59,122 bases of DNA from an uncultured Lachnospiraceae bacterium (GTDB lineage: Bacteria; Bacillota; Clostridia; Lachnospirales; Lachnospiraceae), in assembly GCA_902785055.1 (NCBI GenBank), contig CACZXG010000002.1:19232-78353 (forward strand). Direction: 5' to 3'. The position numbers were made by a program, and so were the translations under genes. The notes below the pieces were generated by a model. It saw only the letters and a list, made by a program, of their open reading frames with translations. It was not told the DNA's origin and did no database searches. Below are positions 51,849 through 59,122 of the stretch, one piece after another; position 1 is the first letter of the stretch; the number at the start of each line of letters is the position of its first letter.

Positions 51849-53684
51849 ATGAAAAAGCATACCGCTATCGCATTAGTATCGGCCATCGCAATCGCTGCAG
51901 GAACCCTTTCCGCAGTGAATCTGACGAACACATCCCGGGACGCGCAGGAGAGTGCCGTAAGTTCCGGAGAGAGCGCAGGCATTTCTTATGAAGATGCGAT
52001 CGCGGATCTTTATGCGCGCAGCACATCTATTTCAGATCAGGAAATTCTCGATATTGCCCGTAAAATGAAACCTGACTGCAGCGCCGTGACTGATGAGCTC
52101 GGTGAGGCACAGGCCAACAGAATAATTGAGACGCTTTCTGCTTATGAGGAAGAAAAGGCTTCTTATCTGCTCGCCGGTACGGCTGCGGAGGCGGATGACG
52201 CTATTACAGCAGAGTGGGAGAGACAGAGAGATTACACACAGATGGGAATCTCCGGTTCTCAGAAGCTGACAAGGCTGATCCCCGGCTATACGGTAACTTC
52301 CTGTGAGGAGGAGAACGGCAGGGTCCTGGTCGATGTCGACGAGTGGATGACGGAAGGCTATACAGAGGGAGAGCAGGATACAGAAAATGTCTCCGCTTAC
52401 CGCTATTATTACACGGCAGTTCTTGAAGAGAGCGCCGGAGGAAACTGGGAAGTGGTTTCTGTCATTAATACGGACAGGAACTTTGCATGGCTTGAGGACG
52501 CGGAGGTCCAGCAGCAGATGCTCGGGGAATCCGCAGCACAGGCAGGCGCAGACCTGCAGAACAGTATAGAGACCGGCGCAGAAGCTGGCGCAGAGTCCGC
52601 CGCGGACCTTCAGAGCGATAGCGGGATGAAGACCGCAAGCCTTAAGACCTATGGCGACGGCAAGTACTCTTACAATGCTGACAACGCGATCGCGTATGCC
52701 GACAAGTGGGCGACTTCCAGAAATCCCGAGTACAAACAGTATCCCGGAGTGGACTGCTGCAACTTCGTCTCCCAGTGCCTGTATGCGGGCGGAATGCCCA
52801 AGAACAGCGCATGGTATCCCGCGTCCTACGCATGGATCAACTGCAGCGGAGCTATCGACAATTTCAAGAAATACGGCGCATTTATGAGTGCCAATAACGG
52901 CAATGTCCTCAGGGGCAACCCGGTATATTACGACTGGAACAGCAACGGTGTCTATGACCACACAGCGATCTGCGTGGGCAAGAACAGCTCGGGCACTCCG
53001 ATCATCGACGCGCACACCGGAGATCACTATCATGTGACATGGACTCTCGGCAGCAACGGAACAAGAGCTACGATCCAGCTCAGGGGCAACGGCTCCGTAA
53101 GCGGAAGCAGCACAGCGAACGCTTCCGGCGGAAGCTGGAAGAAAGAGAACGGATCCTGGTATTACTATACTGCCGACGGAAGCATGCTGAAGGCAAGTTG
53201 GATCAAGTATCAGAACAATTACTATTATCTCCGCGCCAAGGGCCCCATGGTGACCGGATGGGCGAGAATCGGCGGTTCCTGGTACTACTTCAACGGTGCC
53301 GGTGTCATGAAGACAGGCTGGATCAAGAGCGGCGGCAAGTGGTATTATCTGTCAGACCAGGGCGCTATGAAGACGGGCTGGGTCAAGGTCAGCGGCAGCT
53401 GGTATTATATGGCGGATGACGGACATGCCGTCACCGGATGGAGAGATATCAAGGGAAAGACTTATTACTTTGGCGGCGACTGCAAGATGAAGACCGGACT
53501 TTGCACGATAGACGGGATGAAGTACTATTTTGGCTCCCAGGGACAGATGACCCTCGGATGGATCACAACGGGCGGAAAGAAGTATTTCTTCAGCCCTTCC
53601 GCAGGAGGCAGAGCGGCCACAGGCAGCTGGCAGATCAACGGCAGGACCTATAACTTCAACTCTGAAGGCGTTCTGATCGACTGA
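51849..53684 (+). CDS. Secreted choline-binding protein with an amidase domain
   Basis: A 611-residue secreted protein. A signal peptide (MKKHTAIALVSAIAIAAGTLSA) is followed by a region of about 240 residues with no recognised domain. Residues about 265-415 form an Amidase_6/NlpC-P60-like cysteine peptidase domain, with the probable catalytic Cys in YPGVDCCNFVSQCL and His in GVYDHTAICV. The C-terminal ~190 residues are about nine choline-binding (CW_binding_1) repeats of the type GGSWYYFNGAGVMKTGWIK, which anchor to cell-wall teichoic acid choline or similar. It may remodel the wall at the surface. The ATG follows GGAGGAGACT. Upstream is the 63-bp array and AT-rich DNA. Confidence 0.9.
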   Translation: MKKHTAIALVSAIAIAAGTLSAVNLTNTSRDAQESAVSSGESAGISYEDAIADLYARSTSISDQEILDIARKMKPDCSAVTDELGEAQANRIIETLSAYEEEKASYLLAGTAAEADDAITAEWERQRDYTQMGISGSQKLTRLIPGYTVTSCEEENGRVLVDVDEWMTEGYTEGEQDTENVSAYRYYYTAVLEESAGGNWEVVSVINTDRNFAWLEDAEVQQQMLGESAAQAGADLQNSIETGAEAGAESAADLQSDSGMKTASLKTYGDGKYSYNADNAIAYADKWATSRNPEYKQYPGVDCCNFVSQCLYAGGMPKNSAWYPASYAWINCSGAIDNFKKYGAFMSANNGNVLRGNPVYYDWNSNGVYDHTAICVGKNSSGTPIIDAHTGDHYHVTWTLGSNGTRATIQLRGNGSVSGSSTANASGGSWKKENGSWYYYTADGSMLKASWIKYQNNYYYLRAKGPMVTGWARIGGSWYYFNGAGVMKTGWIKSGGKWYYLSDQGAMKTGWVKVSGSWYYMADDGHAVTGWRDIKGKTYYFGGDCKMKTGLCTIDGMKYYFGSQGQMTLGWITTGGKKYFFSPSAGGRAATGSWQINGRTYNFNSEGVLID

Positions 53685-53721
53685 TACAGGGGCAAAAAAC
53701 TGACGGAGCAGGGTAAAGAGA

Positions 53722-54450
53722 ATGTACACATTTGACGGACGTATCAGGTACAGCGAAGTCGACAGAAGCCGGAAACTGACTGCGGAGAAGACGATCGATT
53801 ACTTTCAGGACAGCACTTCGTTTCAGTCGGAGGATCTGGGGATCGGGCTCGATTACATGGCTGAACGGGGGATCGCGTGGGTGATCAATTACTGGCAGAT
53901 CCACTTCTTCAGGCGCCCTGTCATGGGGGAGGCTGTGAGGATCGGCACGCAGCCTTACGATTTCAAGGGTCTTATGGGACTTAGAAATTTCATGATGGAG
54001 ACCCTGAATGGCGAGAGGCTGGCGGTTGCCAATTCCGTATGGACTCTGCTGGACATGGAAAAGATGTATCCGATGAGAGTTCCGGAAGAGATCATTGAGA
54101 AGTACGATCTCGCTCCGAGGCTGGACATGAAATACAGTCCCAGAAAGATCGCCGTCCCCAAAGAGGGCGGTGAGAGAAAAGAAGATGTTGTGGTGAGAAT
54201 GCACCATCTTGATACTAATCAACATATGAACAATGCACAGTACGTGCATTTCGCAGTGATGTATCTGCCCGCGGACAGCGAGATCAGAGAACTGCGGGTG
54301 GAATACAGGCGCCAGGCCGTGCTTGGAGACCACATAACGCCGGTGATCTACCGGACCGCCGAGGATGTATACCTGGTGAGCATGAACGATGAAGAAGGCA
54401 AGCCGTATGCAGTGGTGGAAATGAAACTGTGTAAAGAGGTGGGAAAATGA
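53722..54450 (+). CDS. Acyl-ACP thioesterase (FatA/FatB family)
   Basis: A 242-residue double hot-dog thioesterase that frees fatty acids from acyl carrier protein. The N-terminal hot dog has YFQDSTSFQSEDLGIGLDYM and AWVINYWQIHFFRRP; the second carries the active-site segment HHLDTNQHMNNAQYVHFAVMYLP, with Asn and His. Bacterial homologues occur in Clostridia and Lactobacillales. The chain-length preference cannot be read. Its stop overlaps the ATG of cvfB by four bases (ATGA), so the two are coupled. Confidence 0.93.
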   Translation: MYTFDGRIRYSEVDRSRKLTAEKTIDYFQDSTSFQSEDLGIGLDYMAERGIAWVINYWQIHFFRRPVMGEAVRIGTQPYDFKGLMGLRNFMMETLNGERLAVANSVWTLLDMEKMYPMRVPEEIIEKYDLAPRLDMKYSPRKIAVPKEGGERKEDVVVRMHHLDTNQHMNNAQYVHFAVMYLPADSEIRELRVEYRRQAVLGDHITPVIYRTAEDVYLVSMNDEEGKPYAVVEMKLCKEVGK

Positions 54451-55280
54451 AACTGGGTGAACTTCAGACACTGACAGTTGAAAAGACAGTGCCGTTCGGC
54501 ATTTATCTCAAAGGAGAGGATCCGGAGGAGGGACGAGTTCTTTTGCCCCGTTCTCAGGTACCTGAGGGGGTATCCGAGGGGGATAAACTGGAGGTCTTCC
54601 TCTACAAGGATTCCGAGGACAGAATGATCGCGACCCGCAGGAAGCCCAAGCTCATGCTTCATCAGGTTGGTTATCTGACTGTGCTTCAGGTCGGCAGGAT
54701 CGGTGCTTTTCTGGACTGGGGCCTGGACAAAGACCTGCTGCTGCCTTTCCACGAGCAGCCCAGGGAGAGGGTCAAGGAGGGACAGGAAGTCCTGGTTGCC
54801 GTATATCTGGATAAGAGCGAGAGGCTGTGCGCCACGATGAACGTCTATCCCTATCTCAGCAAGGAGAGCCCCTACAGGACGGGCGACCAGGTGACGGGCG
54901 TCGTCTATGAGACCAGCCGCAATTTCGGTGCTTTTGTCGCGGTGGACAGCATGTTCTCCGCGCTGATCCCAAGAAGAGAGCTGGTGAGAGACCTGCGCGT
55001 CGGCGACGTGATCTCAGCGAGAGTGACGGCTGTCAAGCCGGACGGAAAGCTGGACCTGAGCATCCGCGAGAAAGCGCCTCTTCAGATGGACCGCGATATG
55101 GACCGCATCATCGCCAGGATGAACGCGAACGGAGGCATCCTTCCCTTTAACGACAGGGTGTCGCCCGATGTCATCCGCGAGCAGATGCAGATGAGCAAGA
55201 ACGAGTTCAAGAGGGCTGTAGGCCACCTCCTCAAACTTGGCAAAATAGAGATCGGCCCGGACAGCATCCGGATGAAATGA
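54447..55280 (+). CDS. cvfB: S1-like RNA-binding protein CvfB
   Basis: A 277-residue protein of the CvfB (YitL) family, which has three S1-type RNA-binding domains and a C-terminal winged helix. Visible parts are VGRIGAFLDWGLDKDLLLPFHEQ, YETSRNFGAFVAVDSMFSALIPRREL, and the winged helix NGGILPFNDRVSPDVIREQMQMSKNEFKRAVGHLLK. In Staphylococcus CvfB affects virulence-gene expression. A terminator follows. Confidence 0.93.
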   Translation: MKLGELQTLTVEKTVPFGIYLKGEDPEEGRVLLPRSQVPEGVSEGDKLEVFLYKDSEDRMIATRRKPKLMLHQVGYLTVLQVGRIGAFLDWGLDKDLLLPFHEQPRERVKEGQEVLVAVYLDKSERLCATMNVYPYLSKESPYRTGDQVTGVVYETSRNFGAFVAVDSMFSALIPRRELVRDLRVGDVISARVTAVKPDGKLDLSIREKAPLQMDRDMDRIIARMNANGGILPFNDRVSPDVIREQMQMSKNEFKRAVGHLLKLGKIEIGPDSIRMK

Positions 55281-55305
55281 TCGTAAACCAGAGAAAAACG
55301 ACAAC

Positions 55306-55336
55306 AAAAGCCATGCGGTTTCCGCATGGCTTTTTT
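55306..55336 (+). terminator. Intrinsic terminator after cvfB
   Basis: AAAAGCCATGCGG pairs with CCGCATGGCTTTT around TTT, followed by further T residues. It is symmetrical enough to work on both strands. Confidence 0.93.
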
Positions 55337-55407
55337 GGGAGAATTTATCAAAAATACACAAATTTTACACTATTTTTTATGGATTTTTGTGTGCTTATAG
55401 TCTAAAA

Positions 55408-55413
55408 TATAAT
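55408..55413 (+). promoter_or_regulatory. Candidate -10 box of the CdaR/PucR-type regulator gene
   Basis: TATAAT lies 61 bp before the start codon. A TTGTGT 15 bp upstream is a poor -35. Confidence 0.4.
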
Positions 55414-55473
55414 AGACGGTAAATTTTTTGGCATCGTAAACTGTGGGGTTGATTACGAAAGCGTGAGGGGGAC

Positions 55474-56562
55474 ATGGTTTCAAATCAGGTATTACAGAAC
55501 ACTATAGAGGGTATTAAAGAAATATCGCATCTTGAACTCGGGATCATGGATTCCGACGGAAGAGAGGTCGCAGTCACAGCGCCTGTGTTCGCAAATGCGG
55601 CCGGTGCAATTCCGGATTTTGCCAATTCACCTGCGGACAGCCAGTCGGCGGGACCTTACCAGTTCTTTAAGGTAATGGACGAGCAGCAGCTGGAGTATGT
55701 CATCGTGGTATACGGTGAGACGGACAGCTCCCTGCTGATCGGGCGCATGGCGGCATTCCAGCTCAAGGGGCTGATGAGTGCTTTCAAGGAGCGCTACGAC
55801 AAGGACAGTTTCATGAAGAACCTGCTCCTGGACAATCTTCTTCTGATCGATATTTACAGCCGCGCCAAGAAGCTGCATATCGCGTCAGACGCCCAGAGAG
55901 TCGTTATGATCATCGAGACGGGAATTGAGCGCGACAGAAATGTGCTGGAGGTAGTGCAGGAATTTATAGGCTCTACGACGACGGACTTTGTCACCGCGGT
56001 GGATGAGAGCAATGTCGTGGTGGTCAAGGATCTCACGGACGGAAGCCGGATCAAGGACATCGAGAAGACGGCGAACGCCATCGACGCGTACCTGAGAAAG
56101 CTTGGCATAGGCGGAGTGCGCATCGCGTACGGTACAGTCGTGGGCGAGATCAAGGAAGTCAGCCGCTCCTACAAGGAAGCCAAGATGGCGCTTGATGTCA
56201 GCAAGATCTTCTTTGAGGACCGCACTGTGATCGCGTACAACGAGCTCGGCATCGGCAGGCTGATCTATCAGCTTCCCATCCCGCTCTGCAAGATGTTCAT
56301 CAGAGAGATTTTTAAGGGCAAGAATCCCGAGGAGTTCGACCAGGAGACGCTGGCTACGATCAACAAATTCTTTGATAACAGTCTGAACGTATCCGAGACA
56401 TCAAGACAGCTGTTCATTCACAGAAATACGCTGGTTTACCGTCTGGACAAGCTTCAGAAGAGCACAGGACTCGATCTTCGGGTATTTGAGGATGCCATCA
56501 CATTCAAGATCGCTTTGATGGTCGTCAAGTACATGAAGTATATGAAGCAATTCGAATACTGA
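55474..56562 (+). CDS. CdaR/PucR-type helix-turn-helix regulator
   Basis: A 362-residue regulator. The C-terminus has the PucR/CdaR helix-turn-helix (LNVSETSRQLFIHRNTLVYRLDKLQKSTGLDLRVFEDA) and a GGDEF-like central part (GGVRIAYGTVVGEIKEVSRSYKEAKMAL). The N-terminal ~110 residues (LELGIMDSDGREVAV) resemble a diacid-sensing domain. It differs clearly from the glycerate-linked regulator at 6150-7286. No metabolic genes are adjacent, so its target is unknown. The start follows GAGGGGGAC. Confidence 0.88.
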   Translation: MVSNQVLQNTIEGIKEISHLELGIMDSDGREVAVTAPVFANAAGAIPDFANSPADSQSAGPYQFFKVMDEQQLEYVIVVYGETDSSLLIGRMAAFQLKGLMSAFKERYDKDSFMKNLLLDNLLLIDIYSRAKKLHIASDAQRVVMIIETGIERDRNVLEVVQEFIGSTTTDFVTAVDESNVVVVKDLTDGSRIKDIEKTANAIDAYLRKLGIGGVRIAYGTVVGEIKEVSRSYKEAKMALDVSKIFFEDRTVIAYNELGIGRLIYQLPIPLCKMFIREIFKGKNPEEFDQETLATINKFFDNSLNVSETSRQLFIHRNTLVYRLDKLQKSTGLDLRVFEDAITFKIALMVVKYMKYMKQFEY

Positions 56563-56600
56563 GGCTGAGCGGATCAGCCCAATTCAGAAAGGAATTCGAG

Positions 56601-56628
56601 ACAAGCGCCCTACCGGGCGCTTGTTTCT
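56601..56628 (+). terminator. Terminator-like hairpin just before ctpA
   Basis: ACAAGCGCCC pairs with GGGCGCTTGT around TACC, followed by TTCTGA. It ends about 15 bp before the ctpA start, with no visible promoter in between. Confidence 0.75.
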
Positions 56629-56640
56629 GAGAAAAGCGAA

Positions 56641-57873
56641 ATGGAAGAACGGAAAGAGAATCGGAACAGATTAAAGGGCTTTTTGCCCGGTATGCTGGCG
56701 GGAATCCTGGTGGCGATCATTGCTGTCGGGATATTTTTTGCCCTGACCGGAGGGAGCAGCCAGATTGCAGTGCAGTCTTCCGGAGCCGATTCCGCAGTCA
56801 ACAAGGAGTCCATCAACAAACTGAGCGTACTCGAACAGTACCTGGACCGCTATTACTATAAGTCTTCCGAGATCACGAAGGAGGACAAGGAGAACGGGAT
56901 CTACAAGGGCCTCTTCGAGTCCCTGGGAGATGTCTACTCCTGCTACTACACTCCCGAGGAATATAAGGCGCTGGCAGAACAGACCCAGGGTGTTTATTAC
57001 GGGATCGGCGCTTATGTGAGCCAGGACGTCGAGACCGGTATCTGCGCCATCTCCGGAGTCATCAGGAATTCACCGGCCGAGGCGGCAGGCCTGATGGAAG
57101 GTGATCTCATCTATAAGGTCAACGGCGAGGATATGACAGGGTTCGATCTTGATGAAGTCGTAAGCCATATCAGGGGTGAAGAAGGAACAGAGGTCACGCT
57201 GACCCTGGTCCGCGGCGGAGAAGAGATAGAAGTCAGCCTCAAGAGAGCCAAGGTCGATACGCCTACGGTTGAATCCGAAATGCTCGACGACGGGATCGGC
57301 TATCTGCAGATCACGGAATTCGATGACGTGACGGTGGGCCAGTTCACTGAGAACCTCAATAAGCTCAAGGAACAGGGCATGAAGGGACTGATCATTGACC
57401 TCAGGGGAAACCCGGGCGGAAGCGTCACTTCCGTTTGTTCGGTGGCGGATCATCTGCTGCCTGACGGCCTGATCTTCTACATGGAGGACAAAGACGGCAA
57501 CAGGACCGAATACAACTGCGAAGGGGTAGATTTCGGCCTGCCGCTTGTGGTCCTTGTGAATGAGTACAGTGCCAGCGCCGCTGAGATCCTCTCGGGCGCG
57601 ATCAAGGATTCGGGCATAGGCAAACTGGTCGGCAAGAAGACTTTCGGAAAAGGAATTGTACAGGACGTCATTCCTCTGCAGGACGGTTCTGCTTTCAAGC
57701 TGACGGTCGCCAACTACTACACCAGGGGCGGCAACGACATCCACCTCAAGGGGATCGAACCTGACATTGAGGTCGAACTGGATGCGGACGCCTTCCTTGA
57801 AGACGGGACTGATACACAGCTGGATAAAGCGGTGGAAGTGATCCTCGAAGAGATGGGGAGCCAAGGAGACTGA
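56641..57873 (+). CDS. ctpA: C-terminal processing peptidase, S41 family
   Basis: A 410-residue membrane-anchored serine protease outside the cytosol. One N-terminal membrane segment (about 16-37) is followed by a PDZ domain (YGIGAYVSQDVETGICAISGVIRNSPAEAAGLMEGDLIYKVNG) and the S41 catalytic core with the Ser in NEYSASAAEILSGAIKD and the Lys in VGKKTFGKGIVQ. It cleaves protein C-termini. There is no good Shine-Dalgarno, and a terminator-like hairpin lies just upstream. Confidence 0.93.
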   Translation: MEERKENRNRLKGFLPGMLAGILVAIIAVGIFFALTGGSSQIAVQSSGADSAVNKESINKLSVLEQYLDRYYYKSSEITKEDKENGIYKGLFESLGDVYSCYYTPEEYKALAEQTQGVYYGIGAYVSQDVETGICAISGVIRNSPAEAAGLMEGDLIYKVNGEDMTGFDLDEVVSHIRGEEGTEVTLTLVRGGEEIEVSLKRAKVDTPTVESEMLDDGIGYLQITEFDDVTVGQFTENLNKLKEQGMKGLIIDLRGNPGGSVTSVCSVADHLLPDGLIFYMEDKDGNRTEYNCEGVDFGLPLVVLVNEYSASAAEILSGAIKDSGIGKLVGKKTFGKGIVQDVIPLQDGSAFKLTVANYYTRGGNDIHLKGIEPDIEVELDADAFLEDGTDTQLDKAVEVILEEMGSQGD

Positions 57874-58076
57874 TGCCTGAAAATACAGGGCGCGAACGGA
57901 TGTGATATCCGAAAATGCGGTGACTATTTTGACAAAATTGCAAAAAAAATGTGTCCTGTGTACAGTTTTTGGTGGCATTTACGTATTATATGTTAGAATA
58001 TACATGATAGCTGCCCGGCGGGGATGCTGAGCAGTTACCATGAATAAAGCGCATCTGCGAAAAACGGAGAAAAGAA

Positions 58077-58259
58077 TTGGCTAATACAAACAGCTGCGAC
58101 ACCTGTGCTTACTGTGGCTACGATGAGGACTATGGGGAATATGTGTGCGACATAGACATGGACGAGGATGACTACATCCGCTTTTTGTCGGACCGCCACT
58201 CCCAGTGCCCTTATTACCGCAACGGAGATGAGTATCTGGTCGTTCGCAGTCAGATGTAA
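58077..58259 (+). CDS. DUF6472 family small cysteine-rich protein
   Basis: A 60-residue protein with five cysteines, including CDTCAYCGYDEDYGEYVC and CPYY, which may bind a metal. I recognise the DUF6472 pattern common in Lachnospiraceae; function is unknown. The start is a TTG with GGAGAAAAGAA before it. An SPFH gene begins 17 bp later, so they may be co-transcribed. Confidence 0.8.
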   Translation: MANTNSCDTCAYCGYDEDYGEYVCDIDMDEDDYIRFLSDRHSQCPYYRNGDEYLVVRSQM

Positions 58260-58276
58260 AACTAAGGAGGTAAACT

Positions 58277-59122
58277 ATGGGACTTATCACAGCAGCAGGC
58301 GCATCACTGGCATCTGTACTTGGAGATCAGTGGAAAGAGTATTTTTACTGCTCGGAGATGGACGCGGACGTTCTTGTAAGGAAAGGCCAGCATCACACCG
58401 GCAAATCCGGCCTTCTTAACAGAGGCGGAAGCGAGAACGTTATCACGAACGGCTCTACGATCGTTGTAAACGAGGGCCAGTGCATGATCATTGTGGATCA
58501 GGGCGCGATCGTGGATGTCTGCGCGCAGCCCGGCGCCTACACCTATGACGCCTCCACAGAGCCCAGCGTGTTCACCGGCGGCCTCGGCGCAGGTCTTGCG
58601 GCAAGCTTTGAACAGTTCAAGGCCCGCTTTACTTACGGCGGAGTAACAGCACACGATCAGAGGGTTTACTATTTTAACACCAAGGACATCATCGGCAACA
58701 AGTATGGAACAGCTAATCCGGTTCCCTTCCGCGTTGTCGACAAGAATATCGGTCTCGATGTAGATATCGCGATCCGCTGCTTCGGCGAATATGCTTACAG
58801 GATCAGCGACCCGATCCTGTTCTATAAGAATGTCTGCGGCAATGTCAACAGCGACTATACAAGGGACCGCATCGAGAACCAGCTGCGCACCGAGCTCCTG
58901 ACAGCTCTTCAGCCCGCGTTCGGCAAGATCTCCGATATGGGCATCCGCTACAGCTCTGTTGTCAATCACACGACAGATATGGCGAACGCTCTGAACGAGG
59001 TTCTCTCCGACAGCTGGGGCGCCAAGTACGGCATCGTCATCACCGCTTTCGGCATCAGCAGCCTCAAGGCTTCTGAGGAAGACGAGAAGATGATCAAGGA
59101 ACTGCAGAAGACCGCAGTCTTC
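58277..59122 (+). CDS. SPFH domain protein (partial, C-terminus off the window)
   Basis: At least 282 residues, open to the window edge. It starts MGLITAAGASLASVLGDQWKEYFYC after AAGGAGG. The sequence shows the SPFH/Band 7 layout seen in the YdjI-like 'virion core protein' group: LVRKGQHHTGKSG, VNEGQCMIIVDQGAIVDV, and later a coiled region (DYTRDRIENQLRTELLTALQPAFGK, YGIVITAFGISSLKASEEDEKM). There is no obvious membrane segment at the N-terminus. These proteins form oligomers at membranes; in Bacillus YdjI works with phage-shock-type systems. The C-terminal part, often with a zinc ribbon, is not in the window. Confidence 0.88.
   Translation, partial: MGLITAAGASLASVLGDQWKEYFYCSEMDADVLVRKGQHHTGKSGLLNRGGSENVITNGSTIVVNEGQCMIIVDQGAIVDVCAQPGAYTYDASTEPSVFTGGLGAGLAASFEQFKARFTYGGVTAHDQRVYYFNTKDIIGNKYGTANPVPFRVVDKNIGLDVDIAIRCFGEYAYRISDPILFYKNVCGNVNSDYTRDRIENQLRTELLTALQPAFGKISDMGIRYSSVVNHTTDMANALNEVLSDSWGAKYGIVITAFGISSLKASEEDEKMIKELQKTAVF

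Overview
The window reads as chromosomal core sequence of a Gram-positive anaerobe of the class Clostridia, most likely Lachnospiraceae. The reasons are strong AGGAGG-type ribosome binding sites, an hrcA-grpE-dnaK-dnaJ operon under a CIRCE operator, HPr kinase with Crh-like proteins, RNase J, an ireB-ruvX-DUF1292 cluster, DUF6465 and DUF6472 small proteins, an acyl-ACP thioesterase and a choline-binding cell-wall protein. The family-level assignment is an inference. I saw no phage, insertion sequence, CRISPR array or rRNA; one tRNA (Gln, CTG) is present.

Layout. 1-3268: a partial zinc-dependent phospholipase C-like gene (minus), then exonuclease III, a DUF554 membrane protein and a D-Ala-D-Ala dipeptidase. 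3414-7286 (minus): a glycerate/gluconate-type module of GntP permease, glycerate kinase and CdaR-type regulator. 7488-11505: an EamA exporter, a GltD-like oxidoreductase, an AEC transporter and RlmH. 11695-15436: a very large NTF2/PAS/coiled-coil/HATPase protein that looks like a pseudokinase, followed by an alpha/beta hydrolase. 15437-16385: a gene-free stretch with a 257-bp palindromic element and a degenerate array of about 63-bp units. 16386-17516 (minus): a NYN nuclease-like protein with two LOTUS domains. 17711-27029: mrp, ftsH, uvrC, hprK, murB, rapZ, whiA and a Crh-like HPr. 27424-30914: acetyltransferase, aminotransferase, uppP and a DUF6465 protein. 31105-36361: the CIRCE heat-shock operon. 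36487-42714: prmA, rsmE, a cysteine desulfurase with thiI, a second HPr-like gene (minus) and mtaB. 42801-50919: ireB, ruvX, DUF1292, rnj, a short MltG-like protein, a probable trmR-trhP pair and trkA-trkH. 51095-51848: tRNA-Gln and a second, much more regular 63-bp array. 51849-59122: a choline-binding amidase, thioesterase, cvfB, a second CdaR/PucR-type regulator, ctpA, a DUF6472 protein and the start of an SPFH protein.

How genes work together. HprK is encoded with two HPr-like proteins that keep the regulatory serine but lack the PTS-active histidine, which suggests a serine-phosphorylation branch separate from sugar transport. Five or more genes act on tRNA or rRNA modification (rlmH, rsmE, thiI with its sulfur donor, mtaB, the trmR-trhP pair). 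Cell-wall genes are spread through the window (ddpX, murB, uppP, the MltG-like protein, the choline-binding amidase).

The most unusual signals are: (1) two gene-free arrays sharing a two-box repeat unit (TACATCC, then ATCCGATGG 25-26 bp later) with a period of 63 bp; (2) the pseudokinase, whose promoter places the transcription start on its own ATG; (3) the two histidine-less HPr paralogues; (4) the 257-bp palindrome; and (5) a dnaJ transcript that probably begins with a terminal hairpin.
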